From an uncultured Phycisphaerales bacterium (lineage in GTDB: Bacteria > Planctomycetota > Phycisphaerae > Phycisphaerales > SM1A02): DNA of 64,000 nucleotides. Below the pieces are notes generated by a model. It was not told the origin of the DNA. It saw only the letters and a list, made by a program, of their open reading frames with translations, and made no database searches. The stretch lies in contig CAJQQE010000033.1 of assembly GCA_905480395.1 (NCBI GenBank), positions 32,034-96,033 of the forward strand, in the 5' to 3' direction. A program made the position numbers and the translations under genes. Shown here piece after piece: positions 33,476-42,419 of the stretch (positions within the stretch are counted from its first letter, which is position 1; the number at the start of each line of letters is the position of its first letter).

Positions 33476-35742
33476 TGCAGACCACCTTTCGCCATGGTTC
33501 GTAATTGAGCAACCGAGTCCGACACCGATCGACGTGCCGATGCATCGAGTCGACGACTGCCAAATCGAACCTCGTAGAAGATCTCGACCAGTGGCCTGGC
33601 CGCTTCGGCGACGTCCGGCCGAACCCGCAGGACCGCATCCAGATGTTTCATCGGCGGGGTTGATTCCGGCTTCGCGCAACCCGCGGCCGCGAATGCATCA
33701 AGAACATCGAGGTAAAACGCTGCCTCTCGAATTCTGCCGTTCGGCAGATCCTTCCCGGCATGCAACACCTGCCGAATCCGGCGTCGCCTTCGTAACTGAG
33801 CCACGATCGCGATGACCGCGAGACCCATCGCCAGCGCGACAGTCCCGAGCCAGATGTACCCCGCGGGACCGAGTTGGAAGTACCGATTCACCTTCCGCGA
33901 GATTGCCTTCGCATCCTCAAGAATGCCCCATCCTCCGGACCCCACAAATTCACCAAAGCGATCGGCCAGCGTGGCCTGAGTCGTGCCATCAAAAGTGACG
34001 AATCGGCTCGTCCAGAGAAAGTCCGCACGATCGTAAAGCCAACGCCAGTCGTCGGCCCAGCTCCGTCGCCCCGCCTGCAGTTCGTCAAGGACTTCGCTAC
34101 TCGTGGGATCAAATTCTCGCCACGACCACCGGCCGGTCCGAACCTCGACCCAGGCGTGGGCATTCGATTCCCGAACGATGTACCGACCGATGGCATCGTC
34201 GTATTCCACCGCCACGAATCCCGTAATCACCCGGCATTCGATTCCCATGGACTGGCACAAGCCCGCCAAACCGGACGCGAAGTACTCGCAATGCCCGAAT
34301 CGGTATTCGGTGAGAAAGGCAAGAATCGGATCCACACCACGACGCTGCACGAACCGACGAAGGTCGAGCGTGTATCGAAAATCTTCGCCCCGGAGATACT
34401 TTGTAAAAATCTCAGCCATCTGCCGATTCCGACGCCAACGGTTGGCTTCGTCCGCATCGGCGCCATTGCCGGTCGCGATCAGCGGCTCAAGGAGTGCGGG
34501 CGCCTCCTCCCTGAGAATCCGCTCCGCCTCTTCGCGTACCCCCGGAACATTGAAGACCGGCGGGCGGACCGGAGGGATCGCATCGCCAGCGATCGACTCG
34601 ATGGCCTCGGGCGACGGGTTCGGATCGATCAATAGTCGGTAGGTGGTGAATCGATCCAGCTCTCCAGTGACCGTATCCTCGAGTTCCAGATCGGCTGGTT
34701 CGATCGTGAACGTCCGTGGTTGATCACATGCGATCGCCAGCGGCGCCCACCGAGCAAACACCCGCGAGGTTGCCAGCGATCTCATGGTCACGGTCTGGGT
34801 GTACAAACCACGACTGATCTCCGCAGCACCCAGGGAAACGAACACATCGGGATCACCGCTGGTGGTCACGGTACGGAGATACCGCCGGCCGACGGAACTC
34901 ATCCATCGGCGGTCGGCGCTACTCCAACGGTCAAGCACGGCGCCACGAAGTCGAAGCGGCTGTGGCCACTGAATGGGGACTCCCTGAGGGTCAGCCCATT
35001 CCACAGTGAACACTTCGCGATTGCTCTGCTCGATTTGATCATTCCGGGTCAGATCCACTTCCGCGGTAAATCCGGTCCTCGAGCCCAAGGCCGCCCCACC
35101 AGCGTCGATTTTCCGCGGGAAGATCAGGAAGACGCCAGTCGCCAGCACACAGGCGACCACGGTGCATCCAACGACCAGTCCGCGGAACTGACCGATCGGC
35201 GATCGTCCCGAAGCGGCCTCGACCGGGGGCACTGGGAGATCAGCGATCAGATCACGTCGTTCCGCTCGAGCGTCGTCGAGTCCCGATTGCAGGCGATTCA
35301 GCATGATCACCTGAACGGTGTGGAGCGAAAAGACGACGACCACCAAACCGAAGAGGAACTGGAAGGAATAGAGACAGGCGCCCACCACGGCGACCACGGA
35401 AAGGAGGATGACCTGCCGATCCTCGCGGGCTGATCGACGACCAAAGAGTCGGAGCACGGCAAGGCAGCACCCGAGTCGCCCCACCAATGCCATGGCCGAC
35501 GCCGGGTCCGGATTTCCCAAGAAAGACAGGATGGACCAGCCGAAGAAGATCGCGGCCAAAATGGTCGTCGCCCAGATCGGCAGGTAGCGGCCGCGAGGAC
35601 CGTCGCTGACATAGCCGCTGGCCAGCGCCGCGGCCCCCAGAATGAACAAGAGTTCAAAATTCTGTAACGCCACCGCATAGGCCGTGACCGCGAGAAGGAC
35701 TTCGATCCGAAGATGGCGACGATATCGAGACAGCGGTGTCAT
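33472..35742 (-). CDS. TgpA-type transglutaminase-like membrane protein
   Basis: A 756-residue protein with the TgpA layout: DUF3488-like N-terminus of about six membrane helices, an external transglutaminase domain, one further helix (YIWLGTVALAMGLAVIAIVA), and a DUF4129-like C-terminal tail (REAAFYLDVLDAF ... VRFGSRRLD). The catalytic triad is visible as Cys in FGHCEYFASGLAGLC, His in NAHAWVEV and Asp in REFDPTS. TgpA proteins are envelope enzymes, essential in some Pseudomonas. Coupled by ATGA overlaps to DUF58 upstream and the methyltransferase downstream. The MoxR ATPase that often accompanies DUF58 and TgpA is absent from the window. Confidence 0.88.
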   Translation of the reverse strand: MTPLSRYRRHLRIEVLLAVTAYAVALQNFELLFILGAAALASGYVSDGPRGRYLPIWATTILAAIFFGWSILSFLGNPDPASAMALVGRLGCCLAVLRLFGRRSAREDRQVILLSVVAVVGACLYSFQFLFGLVVVVFSLHTVQVIMLNRLQSGLDDARAERRDLIADLPVPPVEAASGRSPIGQFRGLVVGCTVVACVLATGVFLIFPRKIDAGGAALGSRTGFTAEVDLTRNDQIEQSNREVFTVEWADPQGVPIQWPQPLRLRGAVLDRWSSADRRWMSSVGRRYLRTVTTSGDPDVFVSLGAAEISRGLYTQTVTMRSLATSRVFARWAPLAIACDQPRTFTIEPADLELEDTVTGELDRFTTYRLLIDPNPSPEAIESIAGDAIPPVRPPVFNVPGVREEAERILREEAPALLEPLIATGNGADADEANRWRRNRQMAEIFTKYLRGEDFRYTLDLRRFVQRRGVDPILAFLTEYRFGHCEYFASGLAGLCQSMGIECRVITGFVAVEYDDAIGRYIVRESNAHAWVEVRTGRWSWREFDPTSSEVLDELQAGRRSWADDWRWLYDRADFLWTSRFVTFDGTTQATLADRFGEFVGSGGWGILEDAKAISRKVNRYFQLGPAGYIWLGTVALAMGLAVIAIVAQLRRRRRIRQVLHAGKDLPNGRIREAAFYLDVLDAFAAAGCAKPESTPPMKHLDAVLRVRPDVAEAARPLVEIFYEVRFGSRRLDASARRSVSDSVAQLRTMAKGGLQ

Positions 35743-36941
35743 GCGGCCGCCCCCGCATCGCCTGAATCATGACGGCTGGCTTCCGGAGACACCGTGGTCC
35801 AAGCACGTAACTCTGCCGGATGCTGCGCAAACTCCGCGAGATTCGCGGGAAGAAGATGCCAGGCTCCGTGATGACCAAGCGTGGGATCGACCCGGTCGAC
35901 GTGGATGACGACGACCGAAGCCACGTTGGGCGGCGGAATCGCGATGTTTCCTTCGAGACGCTCTGCATCAAGGTCGACCGCCGCGAGTTGGGCCTGCAAC
36001 CGACCGAGGTGCCGGCGTCCACCTCGCATTGGAAGGTCGGGCATGGCAATTCCAGCTAACCGAAGCCCCACCTCGACACCAAGATTGATCGAGGTTTCCG
36101 CGATTGATGCCGCGAAACTGATGGCCTCCTCCTCACGCTCACGATGATCCGCCCCGGCCAGAAGCCGCAGTTGCGCTGTTGGGCGTCGCAGATCAACCAC
36201 GAGAATCAACCTCGGCGGAGAAGGCATGGCCCTTTGAATCACCACCGGCGAGCGGTCCGGACGAACACGTTTCCACGCGACGGAACGCACGCTGTCTCCG
36301 GGCCGATACTCGCGCAGCCCCGCATACTCGCCAATCGACCCGGTTCCTGGCCCGGAGCGTCCGCCTCCAATTCCCCCACCCAGAAGCGACTCGATCGCGC
36401 GCTCGCGGATCCGACAGGTTCGAGGGAAGACGAGTGTCTCGAGCTCGGTTCCGATCGTCACCGACTTTCCAATGAGGCCGAACGGAAAACTGGACCGGGC
36501 TTCGAGCCGGTTGAACTTCATCCGGCCTCGGCGCCTCGGCACAAAGACGGCCTCCGCGTGGACCGTCTCGCCTGGCCCCGCATGCATGACCCAAGCGGAT
36601 GCGGACGCGGCGAAGGTCGTCCAGTCGGATGAATCATCCTGACCGGACGGAATCTCGCGAATCCGAACATCAAAGAGCGGGATGAACCGGCTTCCACCCT
36701 GAATGGCATAGCGAACGATCATCGGGCGATCGACCCGGCCGTTCATTGGATCAAGCCGTCTCATCGAGATTCGAAACAACGCCCCACCACTGATGATCCC
36801 GCTGAGCACGATGAGCCCGAGCAAGAGTCCGAAGATCCAAACCAGCAGATTGTTCGGACGAATCGTGGCCGCGAATCCCACGAGCAGCGTGACTGCCAAG
36901 TAGAGAAACCCGGCCAGATTCAGGTGGTAGCGGTAGCGCAT
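35739..36941 (-). CDS. DUF58-domain membrane protein
   Basis: A 400-residue protein with two N-terminal membrane helices (LAGFLYLAVTLLVGFAA and NLLVWIFGLLLGLIVLSG) and a DUF58 (vWA-like) domain: REYRPGDSVRSVAWKR is the family signature, followed by LILVVDLRRP, the MIDAS-side strand. DUF58 proteins work with MoxR ATPases and TgpA in envelope assembly. The ATG at 36941 is preferred; the frame opens further to 37034. Its stop overlaps the TgpA start (ATGA). Confidence 0.86.
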   Translation of the reverse strand: MRYRYHLNLAGFLYLAVTLLVGFAATIRPNNLLVWIFGLLLGLIVLSGIISGGALFRISMRRLDPMNGRVDRPMIVRYAIQGGSRFIPLFDVRIREIPSGQDDSSDWTTFAASASAWVMHAGPGETVHAEAVFVPRRRGRMKFNRLEARSSFPFGLIGKSVTIGTELETLVFPRTCRIRERAIESLLGGGIGGGRSGPGTGSIGEYAGLREYRPGDSVRSVAWKRVRPDRSPVVIQRAMPSPPRLILVVDLRRPTAQLRLLAGADHREREEEAISFAASIAETSINLGVEVGLRLAGIAMPDLPMRGGRRHLGRLQAQLAAVDLDAERLEGNIAIPPPNVASVVVIHVDRVDPTLGHHGAWHLLPANLAEFAQHPAELRAWTTVSPEASRHDSGDAGAAA

Positions 36942-36993
36942 GGTTCGATGCTCTCTCAGGACCTCGGGGCCCGCGCGAGCCCACCCCGGAAGC

Positions 36994-37530
36994 TCAACGA
37001 TAAATGGCGGAGTCCTTCGGAATACGGATGTCAAAAGAATCCAGTTCCCGCTGGGCCTCGTTGTTCAAAGAACTCCCGTTGCGACCACTTCCTGGATCGA
37101 CCACCACCAGCAGCCTCACAGAATCCGCATCAAACGGAAGGCTAAAGACGTTCGCCGCGTAGTTGGCCCCAGCCATGTTCGCGTTTAACTCCCACTTCTC
37201 TTCGAGGAAACCAACGCCGAATTCGCTGATGGCGAGGCGAAGGTCACCGTTGCCCCCACTGCTTGCCGTTGCGACGGTCTTTCGTCCGAGCGTGTCGGGA
37301 TCACGAATTGCCTCCACTCGAACGCCGGGCGTCCCGCGATCCTTGAGTCGAGGGTCGTCCTTGTCGACGAGTTCGATGGAGTTGTAGGCCCCGACCACGG
37401 CTTTTCCGGTTAGCACGTAGCCACCACAGCCACCGAACCCGCTCACGATCAGCAGGGCCGCCAAGGTCATGAGGCTCGAGGAACCAAGAGACCTCATTCG
37501 GAAAGCACGGAAAAAGAGAGTTGTTCGCAT
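36994..37530 (-). CDS. Lipoprotein of unknown function
   Basis: A 178-residue lipoprotein. After an N-terminal Arg-rich start comes MTLAALLIVSGFGGC, with Cys as lipidation site. The mature part (VLTGKAVVGAYNSIELVD ... PGVRVEAIRD, then FLEEKWELNANM) resembles a carboxypeptidase-regulatory-like beta domain, but not enough to name it. AGGA seven bases before the ATG at 37530 supports that start; an ATG at 37497 is also possible. It lies 66 bases after the DUF2007-like gene and 52 bases before the DUF58 gene. Confidence 0.65.
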   Translation of the reverse strand: MRTTLFFRAFRMRSLGSSSLMTLAALLIVSGFGGCGGYVLTGKAVVGAYNSIELVDKDDPRLKDRGTPGVRVEAIRDPDTLGRKTVATASSGGNGDLRLAISEFGVGFLEEKWELNANMAGANYAANVFSLPFDADSVRLLVVVDPGSGRNGSSLNNEAQRELDSFDIRIPKDSAIYR

Positions 37531-37596
37531 CACGGGATCCTGTTTGAGATTGGGAGTCGGCGGGTTGCCGCGACCGCACACCTTCGATTGATGCGG

Positions 37597-38022
37597 TCAG
37601 GTTAGCACGGTGGCCAAGACTGCCACGATCGCCAGGAACAGCATGATCAGGCCAACCGCGGTTCCTGCCACCCGTACGACGGTGTTGAATCGCCGCATTC
37701 CGGCCATGCCCTTCAGAATCGATCGCACGTCATCGGGAGGGGTACCGACATCGACCGTATCCCAGTCGATGTGCGAGGCCATGGCGGCTCGATTCTCCAG
37801 GAGCCGACGCGCCTCATCGCCTGCGGCCTCTGAGACTTGCACCGTCCAGTCCGGCGGCGTCGCCTCGTGATCTTTCTCGACCAAGGAAGGGACGCCCTCG
37901 TCGGCGAGGATCATCCGAATCGCATCCATTTCAGTTCGATGTGGCGCCCGGGCCACCACGACCGGTGGCCGCCCAAGTGGATCGTCCTCAGGATGATGAA
38001 ACCCCGGTTCGCCTTGTGTCAT
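37597..38022 (-). CDS. DUF2007-like small membrane protein
   Basis: A 141-residue protein. Residues 20-75 match the DUF2007 / putative signal-transducing pattern (VVVARAPHRTEMDAIRMILA, VQVSEAAGDEARRLLE). A Pro-rich link follows, then one membrane helix at the C-terminus (GTAVGLIMLFLAIVAVLATV). The ATG overlaps the stop of the upstream gene (ATGA), so it belongs to the leuS transcript. Function unknown. Confidence 0.65.
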   Translation of the reverse strand: MTQGEPGFHHPEDDPLGRPPVVVARAPHRTEMDAIRMILADEGVPSLVEKDHEATPPDWTVQVSEAAGDEARRLLENRAAMASHIDWDTVDVGTPPDDVRSILKGMAGMRRFNTVVRVAGTAVGLIMLFLAIVAVLATVLT

Positions 38023-39317
38023 TGATCACCTCTCGCCGGGGCATCGTTCACGAAGCCCAACGGGTCGATCGCGTCCTCGGGCCCGATCGCATGATCACCT
38101 TGAACCAGCCGCCATCCATCCAAATCCGCCGACTGAAAATCGATGGACGTACCGGCCGTTCGCCCATCCAACGTGGCCCGCAGGAGGCGACCGCGCCCAC
38201 CGCTCTCGGCGGCGCGTTCGACCTGCAACCACGCATGTTCGACCCGACCTTGGGAATCCGCCCCCAGCGGAACACCTGCCAAGAGGACGACGTCGGGCCC
38301 CGCGGCTTGATGAGCCTCGACGGCCGACGCCCAACTCCGGCGAGCCACTGCTGATGCTCGTGACGTCGAGGCGTCGCTTCGATAGACCGCCGCGTCCGGC
38401 CGGGCAAAGTGCGCCACGGCATTCTGCGGCCAGGTCCAGACGCGTTTGAAGCTGCCCTTTGGCTCGATGTCGCAGATCGCGGCTCGCCGAGCCTGCAGGG
38501 GATTCGGCGTCTCTTGCGAGAGGGCCGCTCGGTCCGCCTCACTGCCCAAACTCTCAGGATCGAGCGTCTCGATAATCTCCCGCCAAGGAATGAGCGCGAC
38601 GTCGATTCCCGGACCGACCGGATACGGAATCTCCGGAGCCGCCGGACCATCTTCAAGGAGCAAACCAGCCAGAGCATCGATGAGCTTTGAGGCGGCGGCC
38701 GCATCCCGGCCAGGCACTTCCAGCATTTCAAGTTCGGGGAGGCCGCAACGAAGAAGACCACGCGTAAAGAGCCAGACCGTGCCCTCTGTGAGGTTCTCCG
38801 AGCTCGACACTGCTTGAACCCGCCAGAGCACGTCCTCCGGAGGACCGAATTCGAGATCTGAGAGATCACGATCGATCTCCGCCCGATCAAACCACCGGCC
38901 GGTCGCGCCGTCGAGCATCGCGATGGCCTCTGGACGCCACGCGGCGACCATGGCAAGCCGGCCCCAGATCATCCGGGGGTCTTCACCGTCGAGCAGCGAC
39001 TCCACAACGATGGTGAATTTCGATCTGGCAACCGAATCGGCAAGACCCGGCGGCACTTCGTCCATCCGCTTGGTTCGCTCGCAGGAGATCAGGACCGGGG
39101 TCAACTGTTCTGGGAGTCGGACCAGCACCGACCAAGGGTGCTTCTCATCTGCCGAAGGAAGAAACTCCATGACCTCCACGGTCGCGCCGAGTCTCGACGC
39201 GAGCGCCGCCAGAAAATCTTCTAAGTCTGGCGGCTCGTCGACGGCATGCGGCGCGACCAAAATCGCCGGCCACGGTTCCGCGAGACGCCAAGCAGGATGC
39301 ACGGACCGTGAGTTCAT
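38019..39317 (-). CDS. Hypothetical protein coupled to leuS
   Basis: A 432-residue cytoplasmic protein with no signal peptide. The C-terminal 90 residues (VEHAWLQVERAAES ... GWRLVQGDHAIGPEDAI) faintly recall the DUF2314 / DUF4026 group, but I cannot be sure. The start is the ATG at 39317 that shares one base with the leuS stop (TGATG); a TTG at 39320 is also in frame. Its own stop overlaps the DUF2007-like gene. No catalytic motif is visible. Confidence 0.6.
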   Translation of the reverse strand: MNSRSVHPAWRLAEPWPAILVAPHAVDEPPDLEDFLAALASRLGATVEVMEFLPSADEKHPWSVLVRLPEQLTPVLISCERTKRMDEVPPGLADSVARSKFTIVVESLLDGEDPRMIWGRLAMVAAWRPEAIAMLDGATGRWFDRAEIDRDLSDLEFGPPEDVLWRVQAVSSSENLTEGTVWLFTRGLLRCGLPELEMLEVPGRDAAAASKLIDALAGLLLEDGPAAPEIPYPVGPGIDVALIPWREIIETLDPESLGSEADRAALSQETPNPLQARRAAICDIEPKGSFKRVWTWPQNAVAHFARPDAAVYRSDASTSRASAVARRSWASAVEAHQAAGPDVVLLAGVPLGADSQGRVEHAWLQVERAAESGGRGRLLRATLDGRTAGTSIDFQSADLDGWRLVQGDHAIGPEDAIDPLGFVNDAPARGDQ

Positions 39318-42229
39318 CAATTCGCCACCACATTCACGAGCTTACCGGGGACCACCACGACTTTTCGCACGGTCTTTCCTTCGATCAACGCCTTGATGCG
39401 TTCGTCGGCGAGCGCCGCAGTCTCGAGCGTTTTCGCATCGGCATCGGCGGCGACCGTGATCCGGCTTCGAACTTTCCCGAGCACCTGGACCGGGATCTCG
39501 ATCGACTCGTCCTGAAGCATGGCCGGATCGAACGCCGGCCAACTCCTCGTGACGACACTCCCCCGTGAACCACCCTCGGCCTCGAGGCGAGCGTTGATTT
39601 CCTCGCCGAAGTGCGGTGCGAAAGGCGAAAGCACCAAGTTGAACCGCTGGAGTTGATCTGCGGTCACCCCGACCCCGGTCGCAATATTGACGAACTCGAT
39701 CATCGCGGCAATAGCGGTGTTGAACGACAATCGCTCGACGTCTTCACCGACCTTCGCGATGGTGCGATGAAGCGCACGCTCGACCTGCTCGTCAGGCGTC
39801 TCCCTCAAGCGGAGCACACCCGTCGCCTCGTCAATCGCAAGCCGCCAGGCCCGCTGCAGGAATCGGTAAACGCCAACGATATCCCGCGTATTCCAAGGCT
39901 TCGAGGCTTCCAGCGGCCCCATGGCCATCTCGTAGAGCCGGAAGGTATCAGCCCCGTACTCGGCGATGACGTCGTCAGGATTGATCACGTTGCGGAGCGA
40001 TTTAGACATTTTCGCCACGATGCGTTCGACGGCTTCGCCGGTTGCAATCTCGATCGGCGTTTCATTCTCGCGTTCCTCGACCTCGTCGACGGGAACCAGC
40101 GAACCGTCCGGTCGTTTGAACGCAAAACTGGTGATCATTCCCTGATGGAAGAGACGCCCCACCGGTTCGGGCGTGGAGACTTCACCGAGGTCGAAGAGGA
40201 TCTTGTGCCAGAAGCGGGCGTAAAGAAGATGCAGTACAGCGTGTTCCGCGCCACCCACATAGAGATCGACGCCGCCGACGTGATGTCGCGTCGCATCGAA
40301 CGATTCCTCGCCCGGGGAGCAAGATCGCTCACCCTTGGCCGCATCGCGATCGGAAAGCATCCAATACGCCTCCGCCTCCTTCGACGCGAATCGATTGGTG
40401 TTTCCCGGATCGCAGTAGCGAAGGTAGTACCAACATGAGCCCGCCCAACCCGGCATCGTGTTGATCTCGCGTCGCACGGGAGTGTCCGCGGGAAGTACCG
40501 CAGGATCGACTCCAGCCGCGGCCGCTGTCGTCCGTACCCAATCGACGGCCTTTCCAAGCGGCGGGGTTGGAACATCACTCTCGATGGGTTCGTAATCCTC
40601 GAGATCCGGAAGCAGAACCGGCAGTGCCGTCTCCGCCACTGGATAGTGGTTCCCCGCATCGTCGAAGACCACCGGAAACGGCTCGCCCCAGTATCGCTGC
40701 CGGCTAAACAGCCAATCACGAAGTTTGAAGTTCGTCCGACGACGACCTTGACGACCCGATTCCAGCCAGTCGATGATCGTCACCTTCGCCGCCGATGTAT
40801 CGAGCCCGTCAAGGCTGAGACCTTCACGCTCGCTGTTCACCGCGATACCGTCGCCCCCGCGGGCCGATTCCCAATCGTCGCAGTCGCTTGCGGTGGTCCC
40901 TACTTCAGCGACAACCTGACGAATCGGAAGCCCGAACGTGCGAGCGAATTCAAAGTCGCGTTGATCATGGGCGGGGACGGCCATAATCGCCCCGGTTCCG
41001 TAGCCGGCGAGAACGTAGTCGGCGGTCCAAATCGGAATCCGCTCGTCGGTGGCGGGATTGTTCGCATATCGCCCGGTAAAGACACCGGTCTTTTCTTTCG
41101 AATCCGCCATGCGATCGACATCGGCGCGATTCCTCGCCGCGGCCACGTACGCCGTGATCACCGGATCGGCATCCGCCGCAATCACTTCGTCGACCAGCGG
41201 GTGCTCCGGTGCGACCACCATGTAGGTCGCGCCGAAAAGCGTGTCGGGCCGAGTGGTGAAGACGTCAAGCGATTCCACTCGACCTTCGACTTCAAATTTC
41301 ACCAGGGCGCCCTCGCTGCGACCGATCCACTCGCGTTGCATGATTCGAGTGGATTCCGGCCACTTGATGAAATCAAGATCATCGAGGAGCCGCTGGGCAT
41401 ACGAGGTGATGCGGAACATCCACTGGCGGAGTGGTTTTCGGGTGACCGGATGATCACCACGCTCGCTTCGCCCGCCAATCACCTCTTCGTTGGCCAGAAC
41501 CGTCCCGAGCTTGGGGCACCAGTTGACCGTCTGCTCCCCGAGATAGGCGAGTCGTTGATCATCGAGATACCGACGCCGAGCGTCGGCGTCCATGCTCGAC
41601 CAGTCGATCGGATCACCCTCGGCGTCGGTTGGAGTTCGACTGCCATCATCGAGGCCGCGTTCGAGTTCTGCGATCGGCCGAGCTTGCTTTCGCTCGGGAT
41701 CGAACCATGATCCGTATGCCTTGAGCCAGATCCACTGGGTCCAGCGGTAGTAATCCGGATCGATCGTCGCGAATTCCCGTGACCAGTCGTAACTAAATCC
41801 AAATCGCTTCAACTGCCGGCGAAAATTGTCCATCGCAGCCTGAGTTGTTTCTCGCGGATGAACACCAGTTCGGACCGCATACTGTTCGGCGGGGAGGCCG
41901 AAGGCATCGAACCCCATGGGATGGAGGACGTTGAAGCCCCGCATTCGCTTGTAGCGACACAGAATGTCGGTGGCGGTGTAACCCTCGGGATGCCCCACGT
42001 GCAGGCCAGCGCCCGATGGGTAAGGGAACATGTCGAGGCAATAAAACTTCGGCTTCGACGCGTCGAAATCTTGATCGCCGGGATTCGGTGTTCGATAGGC
42101 ATCAGTCTGATCCCAGACGTCCTGCCAACGCTCTTCGATCTCGATTGCCATCCGCGCGTCGTAGCGGCTTCGATGGGCTTCTTCTTGACCGTCGGCGGCG
42201 GGCCGGTCGGCGTCCGGGGGAGGGGGCAT
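39317..42229 (-). CDS. leuS: Leucyl-tRNA synthetase
   Basis: Charges tRNA-Leu. The HIGH-type motif is PYPSGAGLHVGHPEG, the CP1 editing domain contains FTTRPDTLFGATYMVV and the universal Asp in GTGAIMAVPAHDQRDFEFA, and the KMSKS motif is VAKMSKSLRNVINP. The anticodon-binding domain and C-terminal domain are complete. 970 residues is longer than the usual 860-880, from a 26-residue N-terminal extension and insertions. ATG 42229 has GGAG eight bases upstream; ATG 42151 (MAIEIEERW) is the classical start position. It follows folC on the same strand after a 190-base gap with tandem repeats. Confidence 0.96.
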   Translation of the reverse strand: MPPPPDADRPAADGQEEAHRSRYDARMAIEIEERWQDVWDQTDAYRTPNPGDQDFDASKPKFYCLDMFPYPSGAGLHVGHPEGYTATDILCRYKRMRGFNVLHPMGFDAFGLPAEQYAVRTGVHPRETTQAAMDNFRRQLKRFGFSYDWSREFATIDPDYYRWTQWIWLKAYGSWFDPERKQARPIAELERGLDDGSRTPTDAEGDPIDWSSMDADARRRYLDDQRLAYLGEQTVNWCPKLGTVLANEEVIGGRSERGDHPVTRKPLRQWMFRITSYAQRLLDDLDFIKWPESTRIMQREWIGRSEGALVKFEVEGRVESLDVFTTRPDTLFGATYMVVAPEHPLVDEVIAADADPVITAYVAAARNRADVDRMADSKEKTGVFTGRYANNPATDERIPIWTADYVLAGYGTGAIMAVPAHDQRDFEFARTFGLPIRQVVAEVGTTASDCDDWESARGGDGIAVNSEREGLSLDGLDTSAAKVTIIDWLESGRQGRRRTNFKLRDWLFSRQRYWGEPFPVVFDDAGNHYPVAETALPVLLPDLEDYEPIESDVPTPPLGKAVDWVRTTAAAAGVDPAVLPADTPVRREINTMPGWAGSCWYYLRYCDPGNTNRFASKEAEAYWMLSDRDAAKGERSCSPGEESFDATRHHVGGVDLYVGGAEHAVLHLLYARFWHKILFDLGEVSTPEPVGRLFHQGMITSFAFKRPDGSLVPVDEVEERENETPIEIATGEAVERIVAKMSKSLRNVINPDDVIAEYGADTFRLYEMAMGPLEASKPWNTRDIVGVYRFLQRAWRLAIDEATGVLRLRETPDEQVERALHRTIAKVGEDVERLSFNTAIAAMIEFVNIATGVGVTADQLQRFNLVLSPFAPHFGEEINARLEAEGGSRGSVVTRSWPAFDPAMLQDESIEIPVQVLGKVRSRITVAADADAKTLETAALADERIKALIEGKTVRKVVVVPGKLVNVVAN

Positions 42230-42280
42230 CGATACTGCTCCGGGAATGCTCGATCGGGGAGGAACCGCTGAACAAAACGG

Positions 42281-42362
42281 GATTCGGATGATTCGGATGA
42301 TACGGATGATACGGAAGGGACGGAAGCCACGACGGATACGAAGCCCGACGGATACGAAGCCC
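42281..42362. repeat. Short tandem repeats in the folC-leuS intergenic region
   Basis: Four near-identical 9-base units (GATTCGGAT, GATTCGGAT, GATACGGAT, GATACGGAA at 42281-42316) are followed by two exact 16-base units (42331-42346 and 42347-42362). They lie in the leader of leuS. No stem-loop or T-box-like structure could be drawn. Confidence 0.7.
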
Positions 42363-42419
42363 GACCGGGATTCATCCGGACCGACGATTCAATTTCGGAC
42401 TGGTTGAGAATCGTCTCGA

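Noticed and set aside
40646..41710. 354-codon plus-strand open frame opposite leuS
   Set aside because: Antisense shadow; leuS is certain.
42281..42362. CRISPR-like repeat
   Set aside because: Units are 9 and 16 bases with no unique spacers; they are plain tandem repeats.
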